The position numbers and the translations under genes were made by a program. Of a DNA stretch of 11,352 bases, positions 7,644 through 11,352 are shown in pieces; positions within the stretch are counted from its first letter, which is position 1; every line of letters starts with the position of its first letter. Source of the DNA: Candidatus Competibacteraceae bacterium (GTDB lineage Bacteria; Pseudomonadota; Gammaproteobacteria; Competibacterales; Competibacteraceae); assembly GCA_007120095.1 (NCBI GenBank), contig SKOM01000115.1:1-11352 (forward strand), written 5' to 3'. The notes beneath the pieces were generated by a model. It ran no database searches. It was given only the letters and a program-made list of their open reading frames with translations, and was not told where the DNA came from.

Positions 7644-8248
7644 CGTTTCACCGTGGCTTGCAATGCTTGGCGGATAATTTGATCGCTACTGAGATCGGTG
7701 CTATCGATGGCCTTAACCATGCGCACAGCGTCCGCTGGTTTATAGCCCAAAGTCACTAAGGCACTGATGGCATCTTCGATAGGATCGGGACTGGGCGCTA
7801 GGCCGGATTCAGAGCGTGGCGCTCCACTGCTGACACCCGATTCGGGCGCTTGCAGGCGATCACGCATTTCTACCACCAGACGCTCCGCTGTGCGTTTACC
7901 GATACCGGGCAGACGCATCAAGGCAGCCGTATCACCTTCTTGGATGCAACGCGCAAAGGTTGGTGTATTCATGCCAGATAAAATAAGCAGTGCGAGTTTA
8001 GCGCCAACGCCGGTCACCCGAATCAAACTGCGAAACAAGCTGCGTTCATCTAAATTAGCAAAACCGTAAAGCAGATGCGCATCATCACGCACCGCTAAAT
8101 GGGTGTACAGGGCCGCGTCTTCACCGACATTGGGCAGTTCGCCGAAAGTGGTCAGCGATACCTCCAGCTCATAACCCACCCCGCCGACATCCACCATCAC
8201 CCACGGCGGTTGTTTGAGTAGCACCTGACCGCGCAACCGCCCGATCAC
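7640..8248 (-). CDS. ruvA: Holliday junction DNA helicase subunit RuvA
   Basis: RuvA binds four-way junctions as a tetramer and loads RuvB. Length is 202 residues (E. coli 203). Domain I (1-63) is an OB fold ending with the acidic pin Asp55-Asp56 in AVRDDAHLLYGF. Domain II (64-140) has two helix-hairpin-helix motifs, VTGVGAKLAL and LPGIGKRTAERL. A flexible Ser/Pro/Gly-rich linker follows (about 134-156), then the RuvB-binding domain III (157-202) with DAISALVTLGYKPADA. The start is a GTG overlapping the yebC stop as GTGA (8245-8248). In most gammaproteobacteria ruvC sits between yebC and ruvA; here there is no room for it. Confidence 0.97.
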   Translation of the reverse strand: MIGRLRGQVLLKQPPWVMVDVGGVGYELEVSLTTFGELPNVGEDAALYTHLAVRDDAHLLYGFANLDERSLFRSLIRVTGVGAKLALLILSGMNTPTFARCIQEGDTAALMRLPGIGKRTAERLVVEMRDRLQAPESGVSSGAPRSESGLAPSPDPIEDAISALVTLGYKPADAVRMVKAIDSTDLSSDQIIRQALQATVKR

Positions 8249-8991
8249 GCCAGCTCCGCCAGTACGTCGTCGGAAAACTCGGCATTGGAATACACATTCT
8301 GGGTGTCGTCCAACTCCTCTAACAGATCGAGTAGCTTTAACGCCTTGTGAGCGTCTTCGCCTTCCAGCGCCGCACTGCTTTGGGCGCGCAGGGTGGTTTC
8401 AGCATTCGCAGGCATCAGATCAGCCGCCAGCATAGCTTGTTTCACGGACTCAAAATCAGCCGGTGCTGTAAGCACCTCTATCGAGCCGTCTTCGTTGCTG
8501 ATAACATCTTCAGCACCCGCCTCTAAAGCGACTTCCATAATGTGTTCTTCATCACTGTCCGGGGGAAAGCCAATCACTCCCCGCTCGTCGAATTGGAAAG
8601 CCACGGAGCCACTCGTCCCCAGATTACCTCCACATTTAGAGAAGACATGACGCACTTCAGCGACAGCACGGTTGCGATTGTCCGTCATGCAATCGACGAT
8701 CACCGCCATGCCACCCGGCCCATAACCCTCATAACGAATCTCTTCGTATTCCACGCCATCGAGTTCGCCCGCGCCACGCTTAATCGCCCGTTCAATCGTA
8801 TCCTTGGGCATATTAACGGCCAAGGCTTTGTCCATCGCTAAGCGCAAGCGCGGGTTGGATTCCGGATCAGACCCTCCCATGCGGCTGGCAACGGTGATTT
8901 CCCGGATCATCCGAGTAAACACCTTGCCCCGCTTAGCGTCCTGGGCTTTTTTGCGATGTTGAATATTAGCCCATTTACTGTGTCCTGCCAT
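8245..8991 (-). CDS. yebC: YebC/TACO1 family protein
   Basis: YebC-family proteins are widespread cytosolic factors. They are traditionally annotated as DNA-binding transcriptional regulators, and more recent work links some members to translation of proline-rich stretches. Which role applies here cannot be told. The 248-residue protein starts MAGHSKWANIQHRKKAQDAKRGKVFTRM, the invariant family N-terminus. It continues with NMPKDTIERAIKRG (about 59-72), YEGYGPGGMAVIVDCMTDNRNR (about 87-108) and KCGGNLGTSGSVAFQF (about 114-129). GAGG lies 7 nt before the ATG. Upstream is a 115-nt gap holding parS site 3; downstream the stop overlaps ruvA. No LexA-like box was seen before it. Confidence 0.97.
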   Translation of the reverse strand: MAGHSKWANIQHRKKAQDAKRGKVFTRMIREITVASRMGGSDPESNPRLRLAMDKALAVNMPKDTIERAIKRGAGELDGVEYEEIRYEGYGPGGMAVIVDCMTDNRNRAVAEVRHVFSKCGGNLGTSGSVAFQFDERGVIGFPPDSDEEHIMEVALEAGAEDVISNEDGSIEVLTAPADFESVKQAMLAADLMPANAETTLRAQSSAALEGEDAHKALKLLDLLEELDDTQNVYSNAEFSDDVLAELA

Positions 8992-9081
8992 CGTTTATCC
9001 TCACAACGCTATCCAAAACTTAAATGTTACCATTGGCTGGCACCCTAATGCTGAGAGTGCCCGTACATAGCGCCCATTGAT

Positions 9082-9097
9082 TGTTTCACGTGAAACA
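9082..9097. other. parS: parS site 3 (ParB binding palindrome) upstream of yebC
   Basis: A third exact TGTTTCACGTGAAACA copy lies here, with dyad symmetry extending to 20 bp (9080-9099). It is in the 115-nt gap between the alpha/beta-hydrolase stop and the yebC start, 90 nt upstream of yebC. Centre-to-centre distances are 2,517 bp to site 2 and 6,844 bp to site 1. Apart from parS and the yebC SD, I see no clear promoter hexamers or hairpin in this gap. Confidence 0.93.
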
Positions 9098-9106
9098 ATG
9101 GCAGCC

Positions 9107-9736
9107 CTACTCATGCTCAAAGCGTCCCCTACGCAAGAAAGCCAATACTTGTTGCCCCACCTTTAGATTAAACAGCATGCCCGCATGACTACAGTCGATA
9201 CAAATGTGGTCGTTTTGTCCAGGACAATAGGTCTCAGCAACGGTGACGGTCCCATCGTGGGGTGCGGTTAGCGGTGCCAATACGCTGCCAATACCGTAGC
9301 CGCTGTTTCCGGCCACTGACCCGAGTTCACGTTCTGGCGGCCAGGGTGGCACATCGCCGAGCAAACCCTGGTGACGACTGGCACCGAGTAACAGATCACC
9401 GTACCCCTGGCGCTGCACATGACCGGCTACCGTACTGCCCTGATGTGGGGTGCCCAGAGTCACCGAACGACCTGGCGGCAATTTATGTGTATAAGCCGCC
9501 ATGGCATGGCGCAGTACTAGACCACCCAAGCTGTGAGCCACGTAATGGACGCGGTTATGGGACTGCTGCAACACCTGCTCAACCAACCGATCGGCACTGG
9601 TCGCCGGGGTGTTTAACCGACTGGCGTAGCTAAACAGGATGGGCTGAAATCCCTGCTGGCGCAAATACTGGGCCAAGGGCAGCATGACGACACCGTGTAA
9701 GTACAGTCCATGTAAAATGTAAACAGGCACTGACAT
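9107..9736 (-). CDS. Alpha/beta-hydrolase, lipase/PGAP1-like esterase
   Basis: This is a probable serine hydrolase of the lipase-like alpha/beta-hydrolase fold; the substrate is unknown. The 209-residue protein begins MSVPVYILHGLYLHG, the strand and HG oxyanion-hole region. The nucleophile elbow is AHSLGG with Ser69, followed by VTLGTPHQGS (92-101), typical of lipase and PGAP1-like enzymes. Asp161 (PHDGTV) and His184 (DCSHAGM) complete the likely triad. No signal peptide or membrane span is evident, suggesting a cytosolic enzyme. The start is the ATG at 9736, with GGAG ending 9 nt upstream. nudB ends only 6 nt before it, so the two are probably co-transcribed. It lies between nudB and yebC, which are direct neighbours in many relatives. 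Confidence 0.87.
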   Translation of the reverse strand: MSVPVYILHGLYLHGVVMLPLAQYLRQQGFQPILFSYASRLNTPATSADRLVEQVLQQSHNRVHYVAHSLGGLVLRHAMAAYTHKLPPGRSVTLGTPHQGSTVAGHVQRQGYGDLLLGASRHQGLLGDVPPWPPERELGSVAGNSGYGIGSVLAPLTAPHDGTVTVAETYCPGQNDHICIDCSHAGMLFNLKVGQQVLAFLRRGRFEHE

Positions 9737-9742
9737 CGGTGA

Positions 9743-10177
9743 CTACTCCGGTACGCAGGTCAAAATCGCATCACGATTAGTCCAGGATGCTGTGCGCTGA
9801 GCGGCCTCTGCCTGCGGCAGCCAGACAAAAGCGCAATGTTCCTGCGGATTGAGGGTGATAGGCACCGGATGCGACAAACGCAATTTAAAAACATGTTCAC
9901 GGTTCACTGTGACGTCAGGAGCATAACGGCATCGCCAAGGGGGTTGAATTAAAAACTCGTGAAAACACTGACAGTCGCTGAGACCGTCAGCATTTAAGCA
10001 GGTTTCCTCTTTAAGTTCGCGCTGCGCGGTGAGCAGAGGGTTGGATTCGTCCCAGTGCATACTGCCGGTTACCGATTGCCAAAAGTTTTGTGGGTGTTGG
10101 CGTTGCAGTAATAACACCTGAGCACAGACGGTGTACACTACTACCAGAACTGATTCAGGCCGCTTATATTGATTCAT
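9743..10177 (-). CDS. nudB: Dihydroneopterin triphosphate diphosphatase (Nudix)
   Basis: NudB removes pyrophosphate from dihydroneopterin triphosphate, an early step of folate synthesis. The 144-residue protein starts MNQYKRPESVLVVVYT, matching the YKRPVSILVVIY opening of E. coli NudB, and has FWQSVTGS (32-39) before the Nudix box. Other matching blocks are CRYAPDVTVN and the C-terminal SWTNRDAI. The box runs from Gly38 through RELKEET (53-59). Glu44 to Arg53 has eight intervening residues instead of seven, and the usual box Gly near the end is Cys60. The aspS-nudB-yebC-ruvCAB order of related bacteria supports the call. The gene faces away from the SGNH lipoprotein gene with 14 nt between preferred starts. 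Confidence 0.9.
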   Translation of the reverse strand: MNQYKRPESVLVVVYTVCAQVLLLQRQHPQNFWQSVTGSMHWDESNPLLTAQRELKEETCLNADGLSDCQCFHEFLIQPPWRCRYAPDVTVNREHVFKLRLSHPVPITLNPQEHCAFVWLPQAEAAQRTASWTNRDAILTCVPE

Positions 10178-10191
10178 CGATGAGTTACCCC

Positions 10192-10833
10192 ATGCGAAGT
10201 TTTAACTGCCCTGGGCGTTATTTAATCACTGTATTATGGCTGTTAGTACTGCTGGGCGGTTGCAGTAGTGATCCACCCAGATTGCAGCCGCTACCGCCGG
10301 ACGCGGTCGTGCTGGCTTTTGGTGACAGCCTCACCTATGGCACCGGCACCCAGCGAGAGCAGTCTTATCCCGCACGTCTGGCTGAACACCTGGGCGTCAC
10401 CGTCATTAATGCGGGTGTGCCAGGCGAAGTCAGTGCCGTGGGCTATCAGCGTTTACCGGGGCTGCTCGAACAACACCGACCCGATTTAGTCATCCTGTGC
10501 CATGGCGGCAATGATTTGCTGCGACGGCAATCGACAGTCGATTTAGAGCGTAATCTACGCGGCATGATCGAGCACAGTCAGGCTGCCGGTGCCCAAGTGG
10601 TCATCGTGGGTGTTCCCCAGCCGAGTCTAGCACGTAGCGTACCCAGCCTGTACGCCGAATTAGCCGCTGAGTACCAATTACCCTATGAGGGGGATATTTT
10701 GCCCGATATCCTCGGTGATAATCGACTCAAAAGTGATACCGTGCATCCTAATGCTGCCGGCTATCTGCGCTTCGCCGAGGCTTTGGCCACATTGATTCAA
10801 ACCGCTCAGGCGAGTTATAGCCAGTCTAACTGA
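10192..10833 (+). CDS. SGNH/GDSL-family lipoprotein esterase (TesA-like)
   Basis: This is a probable lipid-anchored esterase or lysophospholipase of the TesA/arylesterase type. From the ATG at 10192 the 213-residue protein begins MRSFNCPGRYLITVLWLLVLLGGCSS, a type II signal peptide with lipobox LGGC and lipidated Cys24. Ser25 after the Cys suggests outer-membrane sorting. The SGNH blocks are complete: GDSLTYG with Ser46, NAG with Gly75, GGND with Asn107, and DTVHPN with Asp182 and His185. An in-frame ATG at 10180 adds four residues, and a still longer reading from 10090 overlaps nudB; neither has a good SD. The start at 10192 has only a weak GAG eight nt upstream. The substrate is unknown. 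Confidence 0.9.
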   Translation: MRSFNCPGRYLITVLWLLVLLGGCSSDPPRLQPLPPDAVVLAFGDSLTYGTGTQREQSYPARLAEHLGVTVINAGVPGEVSAVGYQRLPGLLEQHRPDLVILCHGGNDLLRRQSTVDLERNLRGMIEHSQAAGAQVVIVGVPQPSLARSVPSLYAELAAEYQLPYEGDILPDILGDNRLKSDTVHPNAAGYLRFAEALATLIQTAQASYSQSN

Positions 10834-10837
10834 TGGC

Positions 10838-10896
10838 CGGATAAAAGCGGTAGGTCAGGAAACACTGCGCTTTTATCCGATGATCTCTTTTTTTTT
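10838..10896 (+). terminator. Hairpin and T-tract after the SGNH hydrolase gene
   Basis: The 12-nt arms CGGATAAAAGCG (10838-10849) and CGCTTTTATCCG (10868-10879) pair perfectly around an 18-nt loop. A run of nine T lies at 10888-10896, eight nt after the stem. The position just after the stop at 10833 suits a rho-independent terminator, but the large loop and the gap before the T-run make it a non-ideal one. On the opposite strand no T-run follows the hairpin. Confidence 0.6.
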
Positions 10897-11199
10897 AATC
10901 ACCCAACAAGCCTTCAAGACTGTCCGCCGTCAGAATCCGCGTCACCAACACATCCAATTGCTCATCACTGGCTTGGGTCAGGCGCTCATCCGCCCATGCG
11001 GGCAATTCACCAAATTTCAGCGTAATCTGTTTACGCAACGTGCCTTCCCGCCCTTCCTGCCACCATTTCTGGCGCTCCTGTTCGATCCAATGCTCAAGAT
11101 TTTCTGCTAACATCGCCTTGTCCTCCACCACACTGTTGATCGGATCTACATTCACCTCAGCCCCTAAGCGTTTGAGATGGCGCTTGAGCCAGCGCGTCG
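10895..11199 (-). pseudogene. C-terminal remnant of an Rpn/PD-(D/E)XK transposase-like protein (DUF4351 type)
   Basis: This matches, by recall, the C-terminal part of Rpn-type (recombination-promoting nuclease/YhgA-like) proteins. It runs WLKRHLKRLGAEV, EDKAMLAENLEHWIEQERQKWWQEGREG, then a DUF4351-like end with KFGELPAWADERLTQASDEQLDVLVTRILTADSLEGLLGD. A GTG at 11155 could start an 86-residue ORF, but the recognisable sequence continues upstream in the same frame, so that GTG is internal. The frame stays open to a TAA at 11279-11281. No ATG and no nuclease domain precede it, and the opposite strand becomes tnpA from about 11206. The gene therefore appears cut by a rearrangement. Its stop lies in the T-run of the neighbouring terminator. 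The family call is from motif memory. Confidence 0.65.
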
Positions 11200-11205
11200 C
11201 CGACG

Positions 11206-11352
11206 GTGAATAAGGGCGTGTCCAGTCGTCTGCTGCGCAAGCAAAGGCCAGACATCCAGAAGCGCTACTGGAAAGGCGTTATGTGGTCGCCGTCCTACTT
11301 CGCATCAAGCTGCGGCGGCGCACCGATTTCTATCGTGCGCCAGTACATCGAG
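11206..11352 (+). pseudogene. tnpA: IS200/IS605-family transposase TnpA, C-terminal fragment running off the window
   Basis: The + frame reads VNKGVSSRLLRKQRPDIQ, then KRYWKGVMWSPSYFASSCGG, then APISIVRQYIE. This is the conserved C-terminal half of Y1 HUH single-strand transposases, including the WSPSYFASSCGGAP block and the probable catalytic Tyr of QYIE (codon 11344-11346). Upstream, an in-frame TGA lies at 11185-11187. None of the three + frames of 11150-11205 gave recognisable TnpA sequence, so the N-terminal half with the HUH motif is missing here. The fragment continues past the window edge. It is a decayed or rearranged element and unlikely to be active alone. No IS end hairpin was identified at the junction. 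Confidence 0.75.

Noticed and set aside
7640..7660. GTTTCACCGTGG near the ruvB start as a fourth parS
   Set aside because: It keeps only a half-site and breaks the palindrome; similarly GTTTCACGGA near 8441 is a half-site inside yebC.
8992..9106. LexA-type SOS box upstream of yebC-ruvAB
   Set aside because: No CTG-N10-CAG dyad was found in the gap; the only clear dyad is parS.
10103..10139. TTGCAG ... TACACT as a promoter for the SGNH gene
   Set aside because: The spacer is 25 nt, too long for a sigma-70 promoter, and the hexamers are weak.
10090..10191. Extended start for the SGNH lipoprotein at 10090
   Set aside because: It would overlap nudB by 88 nt and put 34 polar residues before the signal peptide.
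10895..11155. Complete 86-residue gene starting at GTG 11155
   Set aside because: Recognisable family sequence (WLKRHLKRLGAEV) continues upstream in frame, so the GTG is internal and the gene is truncated.

Overview
The window looks like part of a gammaproteobacterial chromosome with moderate GC. The supports are split hisI and hisE genes followed by tatABC, the glyQ-glyS-gmhB-plsC run that also lies near oriC in Pseudomonas, and the remains of the gammaproteobacterial nudB-yebC-ruvAB cluster. Genus and order cannot be fixed from the sequence. Nearly everything is housekeeping. The only accessory DNA is about the last 450 bases.

Layout: On the + strand, bases 1-6563 hold the end of hisI (cut by the window edge), hisE, tatA, tatB, tatC, glyQ, glyS, a GmhB-like HAD phosphatase and a PlsC-like acyltransferase. 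They are packed head to tail with overlaps or short gaps. On the - strand, bases 6603-10177 hold a converging series whose transcription order is nudB, an alpha/beta-hydrolase, yebC, ruvA, ruvB. Bases 10192-10833 (+) encode a GDSL/SGNH lipoprotein hydrolase, divergent from nudB and followed by a hairpin/T-tract. From 10895 to the end are two broken mobile-type genes: the C-terminal part of an Rpn/DUF4351-type protein (-), joined at about 11200-11211 to the C-terminal end of an IS200/IS605 TnpA (+).

Functions: The genes cover histidine biosynthesis steps 2-3, twin-arginine export, glycyl-tRNA charging, possible heptose and phospholipid metabolism, folate-pathway nucleotide clean-up, a YebC-type expression factor and Holliday-junction branch migration.

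The strongest hidden signal is three perfect copies of the 16-bp parS palindrome TGTTTCACGTGAAACA (2238, 6565, 9082), all intergenic within 6.9 kb. This marks the window as a likely ParB-loading centromere region near oriC. Other points worth attention are the absence of ruvC between yebC and ruvA, which overlap by 4 nt; the loss of the nucleophilic Asp and most zinc ligands in the GmhB-like protein; and the rpn/tnpA junction. I found no tRNA, rRNA, CRISPR array or intact mobile element, and no clearly undescribed multi-gene system.
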